This document shows positions 1 through 9,049 of a stretch of DNA of 64,000 nt, in pieces (positions within the stretch are counted from its first letter, which is position 1; each line of letters starts with the position of its first letter). Under the pieces are notes generated by a model that was given only the letters and a program-made list of their open reading frames with translations, did no database searches and was not told where the DNA came from. Made by a program: the position numbers and the translations under genes. Source of the DNA: Salinispora cortesiana (lineage in GTDB: Bacteria > Actinomycetota > Actinomycetes > Mycobacteriales > Micromonosporaceae); assembly GCF_000484695.1 (NCBI RefSeq), contig NZ_AXVR01000010.1, positions 1 to 64,000 of the forward strand. Direction: 5' to 3'.

Positions 1-95
1 CCCGGAGTCGCCCCACCATCAGCCGGACCCTCCGCGCTGCCGTCGGCACCACCATCGTGCTGACCCGGAGTCGCCCCACCATCAGCCGGACCCTC
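1..95. repeat. Two copies of a 32-bp direct repeat, 63 bp apart
   Basis: Positions 1-32 and 64-95 are identical. The 63-bp period equals 21 codons, and both copies lie inside the minus-strand repeat protein that starts at 143. More copies may lie to the left of the window. Confidence 0.85.
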
Positions 96-143
96 GGGGC
101 GGGTGCCGCCGGAGGTCGTCATGTCGTCGTCGTTGAGTGCCAT
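1..143 (-). CDS. N-terminus of acidic repeat-containing protein (3' end outside window)
   Basis: A minus-strand frame opens with ATG at 143-141. It is preceded by a clear Shine-Dalgarno (GAGGAG, five bases before the ATG) and stays open to the left edge. The product begins MALNDDDMTTSGG and then enters a Gly/Asp/Pro-rich segment in which EGPADGGATPG appears twice with a 21-residue period. I recognise no domain in the 47 visible codons. The composition suggests a disordered linker before a domain lying beyond the window. The ribosome binding site, the exact codon-multiple period (63 bases) and the open frame are the reasons to believe it is translated. The function is unknown. Confidence 0.55.
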   Translation of the reverse strand, partial: MALNDDDMTTSGGTRPEGPADGGATPGQHDGGADGSAEGPADGGATP

Positions 144-316
144 GGGTGCTCCTCGGCTGTGCCCCGTCCGAACGCCGGGGTCCGTCATGTGGCGGGTGTC
201 CCCACCTCCGGCCCTCCCCAACCACACGGTAGCCGTCCCAGGACTCTGACGCTGGTGGTTCGCCGGGCAACGGCCGGCCCGGTCCGAACCCTGTCCCCGG
301 ATGGGCGCGGGAACGG

Positions 317-745
317 TCAGGGCATCATCCGGGCCAGGTCCTTCGGCAGGTTGTCCAACACGTCGTCCCACTGCCCCGAGCTGACATGCCGGTGCAGGAC
401 GTCGAGCACCACCTGCACCAGGTGCTCCGGATCGCCCTGAAGGTCATAGGTGAACTGCTTCCGGAACTCAAGGAGGAAGTCGTCTCGGTTCAGCTTGACC
501 GGAACGTCCATCGGTTGCCAGCCATCGAAGTAGATTCCGCGGATCACCAGCGGCAACTGAGCGGCGAACTCCACACTCTCCTGCACCGGCAATCGATCGC
601 GTAGCAGGTGCAACATCGTCCGTAGGGCGCAGTAGGACTGGTTCCGCTGTCCCTTCGGCCAGCCGAGGGCTTCCTCGATGTCCTGGAGAATCAGGTTCGT
701 CTTCTGCGTGGACGCATCGATCGCGGACTGTAGCTGCTCAGCCAT
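317..745 (-). CDS. DUF2267 family protein
   Basis: This is a 142-aa acidic, mostly helical protein with the DUF2267 pattern: paired helices containing LRDRLPVQESVEFAAQLP and a second half with LEFRKQFTYDL followed by VVLDVLHRHV. DUF2267 proteins are small soluble proteins of unknown biochemical role, common in actinobacteria and often linked to stress. The chosen ATG (745) follows GGTGGAGAG very closely. An in-frame ATG at 781 is an alternative that adds a glycine-rich MAGGGPTFGGGE leader. Two further DUF2267 genes lie in this window, at 31.6 kb (a fusion) and 36.6 kb. The family assignment is good, the exact start is uncertain and the role is unknown. Confidence 0.8.
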   Translation of the reverse strand: MAEQLQSAIDASTQKTNLILQDIEEALGWPKGQRNQSYCALRTMLHLLRDRLPVQESVEFAAQLPLVIRGIYFDGWQPMDVPVKLNRDDFLLEFRKQFTYDLQGDPEHLVQVVLDVLHRHVSSGQWDDVLDNLPKDLARMMP

Positions 746-988
746 CTCTCCACCCCCGAACGTCGGGCCCCCACCAGCCATCGTCGTCTCGCCGCGGGGG
801 ACCCGCTGGGCCGCGGCGCCGTCGCACCGGGCTGACTCCGCCGAGCCGGTGCGCCCGTCGCCGGCCGCCGGGCACCCCGACGACGTGGACAACGACGCCC
901 CGACGGCGCTCCGGTCTCGTCTGCACCGTCACCTTCCAGTCACCTCCGTCTGCTCCGTTCCGCGCGCCGCCGCGGCGGGGGGGGCGCG

Positions 989-1387
989 TCAGGCCACGCG
1001 GCGCTCCCGGGTTTGCTTGCAGGTCACGCAGGTCGTCGCCGACGGGAAGATCTCCAGCCGCTCCACCGGAATGGACGCGCCGCAGCCCTCGCAGAAGCCG
1101 TAGGTGCCCTCTTCCAGCCGGGTCAGGGCGTGCTCGAACTGTGCCCGGCGGTCGAGAATCGTACGCAGAAGGGACTGCGCGGTGTCCCGCTCCGCGGTCT
1201 TAGTGCCGCTGTCGGCCTGGTCATCGCCGGCGGTGTCCCCGACCTCGACCAGGCGCAACACCTGACTCTGCACCACAGCCTGCTCATACTCGGCGGCGAG
1301 TTCGTCGTACCGGGCCTGCAGGGACTGCCGGATCTGATCGGCTTCCGCCTGGGGTCGGGGCGTGTCGACCGGGTCGTGGACGAGCAT
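989..1387 (-). CDS. DksA/TraR C4-type zinc-finger protein
   Basis: This 132-aa protein has an N-terminal coiled-coil (roughly residues 15-90, rich in Glu, Arg and Gln) and a C-terminal C4 zinc finger made by CEGCG and CVTCK. This is the DksA/TraR architecture. DksA-type proteins reach into the secondary channel of RNA polymerase and modulate initiation. Short actinobacterial members (RbpA-unrelated, sometimes annotated as general stress protein 16O) probably act similarly, but the acidic tip residues needed for ppGpp synergy cannot be judged here. The start is the ATG at 1387, with AGGAAGG about ten bases upstream. A SigB/SigF-type promoter match lies about 90 bp upstream (1478-1503), which fits a stress role. 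Confidence 0.85.
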   Translation of the reverse strand: MLVHDPVDTPRPQAEADQIRQSLQARYDELAAEYEQAVVQSQVLRLVEVGDTAGDDQADSGTKTAERDTAQSLLRTILDRRAQFEHALTRLEEGTYGFCEGCGASIPVERLEIFPSATTCVTCKQTRERRVA

Positions 1388-1477
1388 CGCTGCCTGCCTT
1401 CCTGAGGGCCTTCCGGTCCACCGGACCGGTGCTGATCGTTGCTGCACGGGTGGCGACCCGTGTGGTGAGCCGACCGA

Positions 1478-1503
1478 ATACCCCGCACCGCCACAGACCA
1501 AAC
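1478..1503 (-). promoter_or_regulatory. SigB/SigF-type promoter match upstream of dksA-like gene
   Basis: On the minus strand GTTT (1503-1500) is followed after 16 bases by GGGTAT (1483-1478), a perfect match to the alternative stress-sigma consensus. It lies 91 bp upstream of the dksA-like ATG and points toward it. Confidence 0.55.
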
Positions 1504-1569
1504 GCCGCCTGACCGGCTACCCGGCCCCGCCGGCCCCCCAGACAGCACCAGGGTGGGCTACGGCCTCCG

Positions 1570-2181
1570 TCAACCGCTGCGGTCGATGGTCACCCGGGCG
1601 TCGTCGGCGAGCCGGTAGCCGACCCCGTAGACGGTGGTGACCAGGGGGACGTCCACACCGACCTTGCCCCGCAGCCGGCGGACGTGCACGTCCACCGTGC
1701 GCACCCCGGCGTGCTCGTAGCCCCAGACTGCATTGAGTAGTTGTAGCCGCGTGAAGACCCGCCGGGGGTGGGCGACCAGGTGCAGCAGCAGATCAAACTC
1801 CAACCGGGTCAGCGACAACGGCTCACCGTCGCGCAGCACGGAGCGGGAAGAGGCGAGGATGTGCAGGGTGGGGATGGTTGGGGCGAGCGACCGGCTCGGT
1901 GGGCGGCCAGTCGGGACCGGCTCCACCCGCCGGTCCGAAAACCCGTTGCCGGTCATGGTGACCGTGCTGTCTCCACATTCCATCAGTTCGCGAGCCGCGT
2001 CCAGCAGCCGCCGGGCCGCCGGGTTCAGCGCCTCGTCGCTGGCCAACGGAATCGACAGGGTCACCGTGAGGACAGGGGGAACCGTGTTGGTGGGACGGCG
2101 CTGACCACCCGGAGGGCGACCGGGAACAGCGGGTTGGGACGAATGCCATCCGGCGCGCGACGAGGCGGGGCTGACCGACAT
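1570..2181 (-). CDS. Orphan OmpR-type winged-helix regulator without receiver domain
   Basis: This 203-aa protein has a C-terminal winged-helix domain of the Trans_reg_C (OmpR/PhoB) type. The signature is [16 protein letters not shown], then [20 protein letters not shown] and VYGVGYRL near the end. The N-terminal half has no phosphoacceptor receiver domain. It is Pro/Ser/Arg-rich and contains [19 protein letters not shown]. It is therefore probably a phosphorylation-independent transcription factor. The start is the ATG at 2181, which follows a strong AAGGAGG. An upstream TTG extension to 2235 lacks a comparable site. No cognate kinase is adjacent. Confidence 0.8.
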   Translation of the reverse strand: MSVSPASSRAGWHSSQPAVPGRPPGGQRRPTNTVPPVLTVTLSIPLASDEALNPAARRLLDAARELMECGDSTVTMTGNGFSDRRVEPVPTGRPPSRSLAPTIPTLHILASSRSVLRDGEPLSLTRLEFDLLLHLVAHPRRVFTRLQLLNAVWGYEHAGVRTVDVHVRRLRGKVGVDVPLVTTVYGVGYRLADDARVTIDRSG

Positions 2182-2426
2182 GGTCCTCCTTGGCTGGTCC
2201 GGGTATCTCCCCAACGGCCCGGGACGCCGCTTCACCGATGCTTCCCGGCACCCGTTCGGGGGTCAAGGGGCAGCTGCGTTGCATGAATGTGACAATTGAC
2301 TAACACATCGGAGCGGTGCGCTCGCTCTGCGTACGAGGTCAACTGATTACAGCAGAGCCGCTGCGAGGACCCGACCCGGGGGTCCCCGCCGCGTTCACAT
2401 TTGCCGGTTCCCCGGGCCCACCACCT

Positions 2427-2454
2427 GTGTCGCCCAGTGCCGGCGGGGTATACA
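2427..2454 (+). promoter_or_regulatory. Promoter for DUF3500 gene, probably leaderless transcript
   Basis: GTGT (2427-2430), 15 bases, then GGGTAT (2446-2451) resembles a SigB/SigF promoter with one mismatch. The overlapping TATACA (2449-2454) is also a good housekeeping -10. Both would start transcription at or just before the GTG at 2461, so the mRNA is probably leaderless. Confidence 0.45.
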
Positions 2455-2460
2455 GGGACG

Positions 2461-3408
2461 GTGGAGGACTCGCTTTCCCAGCAGCAGCGCACCGCCGCCG
2501 CGGCGCTGCTCGCCGTCCTGGACGAGCCGGAACGTGCCCGGGCGAGCCACCGGTTCGACGACCTGAGGGCACGGCGCTGGATCGAGTACCGGCCCCGACC
2601 CCGCCCCGGCGTCTGCCTGGCCGACCTGCGCCGCGCTGCCCGGAAGGCCACCCACCGACTCCTGGCGAGCGCCCTGAGCCCGGCGGCCTATGCCCAGGCA
2701 GTGGCGATCTTCGGTCTGGAGGAGGTGCTGGACCGAGCCGAGGGGGGACGCCGTGGCCGACACAGCGACGACTACTGGGTGGCGGTCTTCGGTGACCCGA
2801 TCCAGGACGAGGCGTGGGGATGGCGGATCGAGGGGCACCACCTGTCGATCAGCATGACCATCGTCGCCGACCAGGTCTCCCCCGCTCCGGTCTTCTTCGG
2901 GGCGAACCCGGCCGCCGTCCGTTGGGCCGGCCGGCCGGTAACCCGCCCGCTCGGCCCCGAGGAGGACCTGGGTCGGGCATTGCTGGACTCCCTCAGCCCG
3001 CAACTACGAACGACGGCAATCATCGCCGAAGCGGCTCCCACCGACATCATCAGCGCGACCCGACCGCACGTGGACACCCCAATGGCTCCCCTCGGCGTCT
3101 CCGCTGACCGGCTAAGCCCCACCGGCCGAGCCCTGTTGGACCAACTCGTCGCTCTCTACCTGGAGCGGTTCCCGCCGGCGTTGGCACACCAGGAGGCCCG
3201 TCGGCTCGCCGGGTCCCCAGTGCACTTCGCCTGGGCTGGACCAAGCTGGCCGGGGCAGCGCCACTACTACCGCCTTCAGGGCGACGACCTGCTGATCGAG
3301 TATGACAACACCGCGGACGACGGCAACCACGCCCACACCGTGCTTCGCCGGCCGAGCAGCGACTTCGGCGCCGACCTCCTGGCTGCCCACCACCGCGTCG
3401 CCCACTGA
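2461..3408 (+). CDS. DUF3500 family protein
   Basis: This 315-aa protein has the hallmark blocks of DUF3500: RRWIEYRPRPRPGV, the central FGDP...WGWRIEGHHLSIS with VFFGANPA, and the C-terminal GQRHYYRLQGDDLLIEYDN followed by a His-rich tail (NHAHTVLR). Members from marine and soil bacteria have no established activity. The conserved His and Glu residues hint at a metal-dependent enzyme, but that is speculation. The GTG at 2461 is chosen because it sits about seven bases after a TATACA box and no Shine-Dalgarno precedes it. A TTG at 2401 would also extend the frame. It is transcribed toward the GAF-ANTAR gene. Confidence 0.8.
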   Translation: MEDSLSQQQRTAAAALLAVLDEPERARASHRFDDLRARRWIEYRPRPRPGVCLADLRRAARKATHRLLASALSPAAYAQAVAIFGLEEVLDRAEGGRRGRHSDDYWVAVFGDPIQDEAWGWRIEGHHLSISMTIVADQVSPAPVFFGANPAAVRWAGRPVTRPLGPEEDLGRALLDSLSPQLRTTAIIAEAAPTDIISATRPHVDTPMAPLGVSADRLSPTGRALLDQLVALYLERFPPALAHQEARRLAGSPVHFAWAGPSWPGQRHYYRLQGDDLLIEYDNTADDGNHAHTVLRRPSSDFGADLLAAHHRVAH

Positions 3409-3409
3409 A

Positions 3410-3428
3410 CCGGCGGCGAGTCCGCCGG
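3410..3428. terminator. Short GC hairpin between convergent genes
   Basis: CCGGCGG and CCGCCGG pair around a five-base loop just after the DUF3500 stop and before the end of the GAF-ANTAR gene. There is no T-run, so it is a weak candidate for either strand. Confidence 0.3.
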
Positions 3429-3470
3429 AGTCGCCGCGCCCCCCCGTCGCGCGGCTCTCCGCCGGCTCGG

Positions 3471-4226
3471 TTAGTTGTCGCGAGGCCGCGAAACCGTGGT
3501 GACCAACCGCTCCGCCACCTCCCGCAGGGGGATCCCGAGCGAGGATGCCGCGCTGCGCAGCACCGTCACGGCCTCCTCCGCCCGGCAGCCCCGCTGGGTC
3601 ATGACGACACCGAGCGCCTGCCCGACAACACTCTCGCCGAGCAGCGCCACGTCGACCTGACCGGCCTCGGCCACCGCCCGCGCTCGGTCCCGCACCGCGG
3701 CGAGCAGAAGACCAGCGTGTTCGGCCACCAACATCGCGGTCAGCTGGTGCCGGGGGGTGAGCACCTCCCGAGCCCCCGCATAGAGGTTGAGCGCGCCGAT
3801 CACCTGTTCGTCGATGTCGACCGGCGCGGAGATCACGGCCGACACCCCGAGCTCACGGGCGCGCCAAGTCCAGTCCGGCCACCGTGTCTCGACGCTCCGC
3901 AGCTCCGCGATCACCAGCTCCCGCCGCCCGATCGCCGCCATCGCCGGCGAGTCCGGGCCGTGCCGCAGGTCGTCGAGCTCGGCGAATCGGGTGTCGGAAG
4001 CCACCGCCCCGGCCGGCTCCCCCGCGCGCAGGGAGGTGAACCCACACCAGTCAACCCCCGCGACGCCGTCGCGGGCGATCCGGACGAGGACGGTCAACGC
4101 AGCGTCGAGGTCTGTCGCGCCGATCAGCCCGGCGGTCAGCTCCCGGAGCAGTCCCGCGGTCTCCAGGACACCGAGCGTCTCCCCGACCGACTCCCGCATC
4201 TCCAGGTTCACCCGACCCACCTCCAT
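3471..4226 (-). CDS. GAF and ANTAR domain RNA-binding antiterminator-type regulator
   Basis: This 251-aa protein has a GAF sensor domain at about residues 25-175 (DWCGFTSLRAGE, VSAVISAPVDIDE, GALNLYAG) and a C-terminal ANTAR domain at about 195-245 (VGQALGVVMTQRGCRAEEAV ending in VAERLV). ANTAR domains bind paired hairpins in nascent RNA and promote antitermination. GAF-ANTAR proteins are numerous in actinobacteria and the ligand here is unknown. The start is the ATG at 4226, preceded by GGGAGG. A SigB/SigF-like promoter (4290-4314) lies 64 bp upstream. It converges on the DUF3500 gene and lies downstream of secA2 on the same strand. Confidence 0.85.
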   Translation of the reverse strand: MEVGRVNLEMRESVGETLGVLETAGLLRELTAGLIGATDLDAALTVLVRIARDGVAGVDWCGFTSLRAGEPAGAVASDTRFAELDDLRHGPDSPAMAAIGRRELVIAELRSVETRWPDWTWRARELGVSAVISAPVDIDEQVIGALNLYAGAREVLTPRHQLTAMLVAEHAGLLLAAVRDRARAVAEAGQVDVALLGESVVGQALGVVMTQRGCRAEEAVTVLRSAASSLGIPLREVAERLVTTVSRPRDN

Positions 4227-4289
4227 CACGCCGTACCTCCCACCACCGGACCGCCGGAGGGCCTGTCCCGACACCACGGCCCCGGCCTA

Positions 4290-4314
4290 CTACCCCGCGG
4301 CGAGAGGTCGAAAC
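4290..4314 (-). promoter_or_regulatory. SigB/SigF-type promoter match upstream of GAF-ANTAR gene
   Basis: Minus strand: GTTT (4314-4311), 15 bases, GGGTAG (4295-4290). There is one mismatch to GGGTAT at the last base. It is 64 bp upstream of the GAF-ANTAR ATG. Confidence 0.5.
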
Positions 4315-4368
4315 TACCCAAACAGGGCGTCCTCCGGAGCCGGAGGCTACCGGAACACTCCGGGTTGG

Positions 4369-6660
4369 TCAGCGAGATCCGGAGCTGAGCCGCCGCCCCA
4401 CCGAGGCGATCAGCCGGTCGAGCTCCGAACCGAACGGGTTGTCGTGCACGAGGTACGTCCACGTGGCGCTCGGCCGGACCAGCTTGGCCTCGTCCGGCTC
4501 CCAGTCCTCGTCGAACTCCGTCTCGGTGAAGGTCTCGATGGTGCGCCGTTCGATCTCCGGCACCAACTCGTTGAAGGAGGGCACCGCGGCGCGGTGGAAC
4601 TCGTCAAGTGGGTCCAACCGGCCCAACGCCCGCAGGTGCACACCCTCGCGGACCTCGGAGAGCTCAGCGAGGTGCTCGGCCCAGAGCCGATCCAGGTGGA
4701 ACAACGCAATCGACCGGGCGACCCGGGCGAGAAGATCCTCGTCCATCTCGCCGGCCTTTTCCGAGACCTTGTCGAGCAGCATCAGGGCGGCGACATCGCT
4801 GGTCACCAGCCGCTCACGGCGCTCCGCCAACGCCTTGCGCTGCTGCTCCACCACCACGCTGTAGCGCCAGGTGTTGCGGTGGATCTCATGGTTGACCCCC
4901 TCCGCGACCCGCTGGGCGTGCTCCACGGCGTAATCCACCTGCGGGTCGGTAACCAGGCCGTCGGCGTTCATCCGCGGCGACCGTGGCACCGTGTCACCGG
5001 CGTGTCGGACCACGAGATCGTCCTGCAGACTGACGAAGAAGACCGACCCACCCGGGTCGCCCTGCCGGCCGGCCCGCCCACGCAGCTGGTCGTCCACCCG
5101 GCGGCTGTCGTGCCGGCCACTGCCGATCACGTAGAGGCCACCCAGCTCGGCCACCCGGTCCCGGTCCGCCTGATCACTGCCACCGAGACGGATGTCGACA
5201 CCCCGGCCAGCCATCTGGGTCGAGACCGTGACCGTGCCGTGGGCGCCGGCCTCGGCGATGATCGCCGCCTCCTCGTCGTCGTTCTTGGCGTTCAGCACGA
5301 CGCAGGGGACGTCAGCGGCGTCGAGGCCGGCCGCCAGGCTTTCGGACTCCTTCACGTCGAGGGTGCCGACCAGGACCGGCCGCCCCCGCTCGTGGTTGCG
5401 CCGAATCTCGTCGATCAGCGCCTCCTCCTTCTCCGCCTGGGTCGCGTAGATCCGGTCCGGCTCGTCCTCGCGGACACACGGCGTGTTCGGCGGGACCACC
5501 GCCACCTCGAGATCAAAGAACTCGCGCAGCTGCTCGCCGACCAGTACCGCGGTCGCCGTCATCCCGCACACGGTCGGGTAGAGCCCGATGTATGCCTGCA
5601 CCGCGATCGTGCCGAGCACCTCCCCCTCGGCGGTGGCGTCGAGCCCCTCCTTAGCCTCGACCGCCGCCTGCAGTCCGTCCGGCCAACGGCGACGCTGCGC
5701 CACCCGTCCGCGCATCTCGTCAATCAACTCGACCGTGCCGTCCCGCACGATGTAGTCCACATCGCGGTGCAGCAGGGCGTGCGCGTGCAGCGCCACGTTC
5801 ACCGCGGAGAGCTGGGCGACCTGCTCCTCGTCGTACAGGTCGATGCCGAGTTTGGCCTCGACGGCGCTGAGACCGTCGGTGGTGAAGGCGACGCTACGAC
5901 CGTCCTCGGCCACCGTGTAGTGCCGGCCCTCGCGCAACCCACGCATCAGCGCCGCGGCGGTGTGCACCGGATCCCGGTCACCGGGAACCGCTCCGGCGAG
6001 GACCATCGGTACCCGAGCCTCGTCGATCAGGATCGAGTCGGCCTCGTCCACGATCGCGGTACGCAGCGCCGGCTGGACCCGGTCCGCAATGTCGGTGACG
6101 AGCTGGTCGCGCAGGTAGTCGAAGCCCGCCTCACTGACCGACACGTACGTGACGTCGCAGGCGTAGGCCGCGCGCCGTTCTTCCGGGGTGGAGGCCTCAT
6201 TGACCCAGCCGACGGTCAGGCCGAGCAGGTCGTACACCGGTTGCATCCACTGGGCGTCCCGGCGGGCCAGATAGTCGTTGACGGTCAGTACGTGCACCGG
6301 ACCGTTGCCGAGGCGGACATGCCCGTACGCGGCGATCGTCGCGGTCAGGGTCTTGCCCTCGCCGGTGGCCATCTCGGCGACCTTGCCGGAGAGTAGCGCC
6401 ATCGCGCCGAGCAGCTGCACGTCGTAGGGCCGCTGGTCCAGACCGCGGTGGGCGGCCTCGCGACCAACCGCGCAGATCTCCGCGTAGCCCTCCGCCCGGC
6501 CAGCCGCCTCGGTCAGCTCGACATCGTCGAGGGCCGGTAGTTCCTCACCCCGGGCCTCGATCGCGGGCAGAAGTTTCTCCAGCGGTGCGAGGTCGACCGT
6601 CGTCCCGGGGCGCTGGAGGAACCGGCGGAACCTGCTCTTCAACCGTTGCGACACACCCAT
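4369..6660 (-). CDS. secA2: Accessory preprotein translocase ATPase SecA2
   Basis: This is a 763-aa SecA-family ATPase. Visible motifs are Walker A MATGEGKT (residues 97-104), the DEAD-like VDEAD (204-208) followed by LIDEARVP, TQMAGRGVDIRLGG and the RGRAGRQGDPGG arginine-finger region. It is clearly shorter than the roughly 900-1000-aa housekeeping SecA1 and lacks the C-terminal Cys-rich zinc motif. Both are typical of actinobacterial SecA2, which exports a small subset of proteins. I chose the ATG at 6660 (MGVSQRLKSR) over a TTG nine bases upstream. It stands alone here, with no SecY2 or substrate gene beside it. Confidence 0.92.
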   Translation of the reverse strand: MGVSQRLKSRFRRFLQRPGTTVDLAPLEKLLPAIEARGEELPALDDVELTEAAGRAEGYAEICAVGREAAHRGLDQRPYDVQLLGAMALLSGKVAEMATGEGKTLTATIAAYGHVRLGNGPVHVLTVNDYLARRDAQWMQPVYDLLGLTVGWVNEASTPEERRAAYACDVTYVSVSEAGFDYLRDQLVTDIADRVQPALRTAIVDEADSILIDEARVPMVLAGAVPGDRDPVHTAAALMRGLREGRHYTVAEDGRSVAFTTDGLSAVEAKLGIDLYDEEQVAQLSAVNVALHAHALLHRDVDYIVRDGTVELIDEMRGRVAQRRRWPDGLQAAVEAKEGLDATAEGEVLGTIAVQAYIGLYPTVCGMTATAVLVGEQLREFFDLEVAVVPPNTPCVREDEPDRIYATQAEKEEALIDEIRRNHERGRPVLVGTLDVKESESLAAGLDAADVPCVVLNAKNDDEEAAIIAEAGAHGTVTVSTQMAGRGVDIRLGGSDQADRDRVAELGGLYVIGSGRHDSRRVDDQLRGRAGRQGDPGGSVFFVSLQDDLVVRHAGDTVPRSPRMNADGLVTDPQVDYAVEHAQRVAEGVNHEIHRNTWRYSVVVEQQRKALAERRERLVTSDVAALMLLDKVSEKAGEMDEDLLARVARSIALFHLDRLWAEHLAELSEVREGVHLRALGRLDPLDEFHRAAVPSFNELVPEIERRTIETFTETEFDEDWEPDEAKLVRPSATWTYLVHDNPFGSELDRLIASVGRRLSSGSR

Positions 6661-6906
6661 GAGCGGCAACGGTACGCGACCGGACCGATCTTCAGCGGCC
6701 CGCCCGGTCCGCCGGCGGCGTCGAGGAGCGCCACCGGTAGCTGCCCCCGGCCGGCGACCAGGCGGCCCCAGGGCGGGGAGCGTGACCCGCAGGTCCAGGG
6801 AAATGAAAATACCGCTCTAGCCTGAATAATCCCTCTCGCCTGGTTTCATGGTCAGAGGGGCGGGAAGCCGTGCCCGTCCTATCTGTCGTCAGCGGGGTGA
6901 GGGTCC

Positions 6907-8904
6907 ATGCCCAAGCGGGTCACCACAGAACCACGTGACCGGGGTCCGGCGATCCTGGCACCGGCGCGCTTTGGCGGCTACCCGGGCCCGCGGCGGCCGA
7001 CGCTACCCGGCAGCACGCTGGCCCGGTGGCTGTCCACCACCGACCACAAGCAGATCGGCCTGCTCTACCTGATCACGGCCTTCGGCTTCTTCGTGCTGGC
7101 CGGAATCGAGGCCATGCTGATCCGGGGTGAGCTGGCCCGGCCCGGGCTCCAGTTCCTCTCCCCCGAACAGTACAACCAGCTGTTCACCACCCATGCCCTC
7201 GCGATGCTGCTACTCTTCGCCACCCCGGCGGCGCTGGGGATGGCCAACTACATCGTCCCGATCCAGGTCGGGGCGCCGGACGTCGCGTTCCCCCGCCTGA
7301 ACGCCTTCGGCTACTGGCTCTTCCTCTTCGGCGGTCTGCTGCTCTTCGGCAGTTTCCTGACCCCGGGCGGATCCGCCGACTTCGGCTGGTTCGCCTACAC
7401 ACCACTGAGCCAGGCCGAACACTCCCCCGGAATCGGCCCCGACATGGTCCTGGTCGGCCTCGCCCTCGGCGGTGTCGGCACGATCCTCACCGCGGTCAAC
7501 CTGATCACCACCATCGTCACTCTCCGGGCCCCCGGCATGACCATGTTCCGGATGCCGATCTTCACCTGGAACATGCTCTTCACCAGCATCCTGATCCTGC
7601 TGGTCTTCCCCCTGCTGGCCGCCGCGCTCTTCGCCCTGCTCGCCGACCGGCTCCTGGGGGCGCACGTCTTCGATCCGGCCACCGGCGGACCACTGCTCTG
7701 GCAGCACCTGTTCTGGTTCTGGGGCCACCCCGAGGTCTACATCATCGCGGTGCCGTTCTTCGGGATCATCACCGAAATCATCCCGGTGTTCGCCCGCAAA
7801 CCCGTCTTCGGCTACACCGGGCTGGTGTTCGCCACCGGTGCCATCACCGTGCTTTCCATGGCGGTCTGGGCACACCACATGTTCGGCACCGGTCAGGTGC
7901 TACTGCCGTTCTTCAGCATCCTGAGCTACCTGATCGCCGTACCGACCGGGGTGAAGTTCTTCAACTGGATCGGCTCCATGTGGAAGGGGCAGCTTACCTT
8001 CGAGACACCGATGCTCTTCTCCATCGGCTTCCTGGTCACCTTCCTGTTCGGCGGTCTCACTGGGGTGCTGCTGGCCAGCCCGCCGGTGGACTTCCACGTG
8101 ACCGACAGCTACTTCGTGGTGGGGCATTTCCACTACGTGCTCTTCGGTACGGTGGTCTTCGCCTTCTTCGGCGGAATCTACTTCTGGTTCCCGAAGATGA
8201 CCGGCCGGCTACTCGACGAACGGCTCGGCAAGGTGCACTTCTGGACGATGTTCCTCAGCTTCCACGGCACCTTCCTGGTCCAACACTGGCTGGGCAACGA
8301 GGGAATGCCCCGGCGGTACGTCGACTATCTGCCCGGCGACGGGTTCACCACCCTGAACACGATCTCCACCGTCTCGTCGTTCGTACTCGGAGCATCCACC
8401 CTGTTCTTCATCTGGAACGCCTGGAAGTCCTGGCGGTACGGACCGGTGGTCAACGTGGACGATCCCTGGGGCTTCGGTAACTCCCTGGAGTGGGCGACGA
8501 CCTGTCCACCGCCGCTGCGCAACTTCGACCGGATACCCCGGATCCGCTCGGAGCGCCCGGCCTTCGACGCCAAGTACGGACCACTCGTCGCCGACCTCGG
8601 CCGGGATCTGCCGCAGCGCACCACCCGACCGCCGCAGACGCTCCGTGACGAGCTGCACCGAGAGCCACACCTACCCGAGCCACCCAGCGCCGAGGGCGCC
8701 GTCGGCGCACGCGAGGCGGTGGCCTACCACCCCGCCCCGCAGTCCGGGGCGCGGCCAGTCGAGGTACCGGAGCCGGAGGACGTACGCCGTCCCAGCTTCG
8801 AGGAGACCGACGAGCCCGAGGAGACCACCGACTTCGAAGCCCCGCAGGAGCCGAACGACCGGTGGCGCCATCCCCGTGGACCCGGCGACAGCACCGAGAA
8901 CTGA
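6907..8904 (+). CDS. ctaD: Cytochrome c oxidase subunit I (aa3-type)
   Basis: This is a 665-aa polytopic membrane protein, the catalytic subunit of the terminal oxidase, reducing oxygen to water and pumping protons. Ligands are visible: low-spin heme His96 in TTHALAM, CuB His274 with the cross-linked Tyr278 in WGHPEVY, His323/His324 in AHHMFGTGQ, and heme ligands His407 and His409 in GHFHYVL. The core ends near residue 560. A roughly 100-residue acidic, Pro-rich, cytoplasmic tail ([19 protein letters not shown]) follows, as seen in some actinomycete CtaD proteins. The ATG at 6907 follows GGTGAGGG. The other oxidase subunits are not adjacent. Confidence 0.95.
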   Translation: MPKRVTTEPRDRGPAILAPARFGGYPGPRRPTLPGSTLARWLSTTDHKQIGLLYLITAFGFFVLAGIEAMLIRGELARPGLQFLSPEQYNQLFTTHALAMLLLFATPAALGMANYIVPIQVGAPDVAFPRLNAFGYWLFLFGGLLLFGSFLTPGGSADFGWFAYTPLSQAEHSPGIGPDMVLVGLALGGVGTILTAVNLITTIVTLRAPGMTMFRMPIFTWNMLFTSILILLVFPLLAAALFALLADRLLGAHVFDPATGGPLLWQHLFWFWGHPEVYIIAVPFFGIITEIIPVFARKPVFGYTGLVFATGAITVLSMAVWAHHMFGTGQVLLPFFSILSYLIAVPTGVKFFNWIGSMWKGQLTFETPMLFSIGFLVTFLFGGLTGVLLASPPVDFHVTDSYFVVGHFHYVLFGTVVFAFFGGIYFWFPKMTGRLLDERLGKVHFWTMFLSFHGTFLVQHWLGNEGMPRRYVDYLPGDGFTTLNTISTVSSFVLGASTLFFIWNAWKSWRYGPVVNVDDPWGFGNSLEWATTCPPPLRNFDRIPRIRSERPAFDAKYGPLVADLGRDLPQRTTRPPQTLRDELHREPHLPEPPSAEGAVGAREAVAYHPAPQSGARPVEVPEPEDVRRPSFEETDEPEETTDFEAPQEPNDRWRHPRGPGDSTEN

Positions 8905-9049
8905 GCCGACTCGGCACCCCTGGACGGGCCTGGCCGTCACCCCGGGATCCGTTGCGCGCAGCGTTCGGCGGGTCAGGCAGGCACGGTCAACGATGGTGAG
9001 CGAGCGACGGACGCAGCGCCGGCCGCATCCGGGAGCAGCCGTCCGGCTC

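Noticed and set aside
3787..6396. Very long open frame on the plus strand (869 codons)
   Set aside because: It is the exact antisense of secA2, whose motifs are perfect. Long antisense frames are a by-product of high GC at third codon positions.
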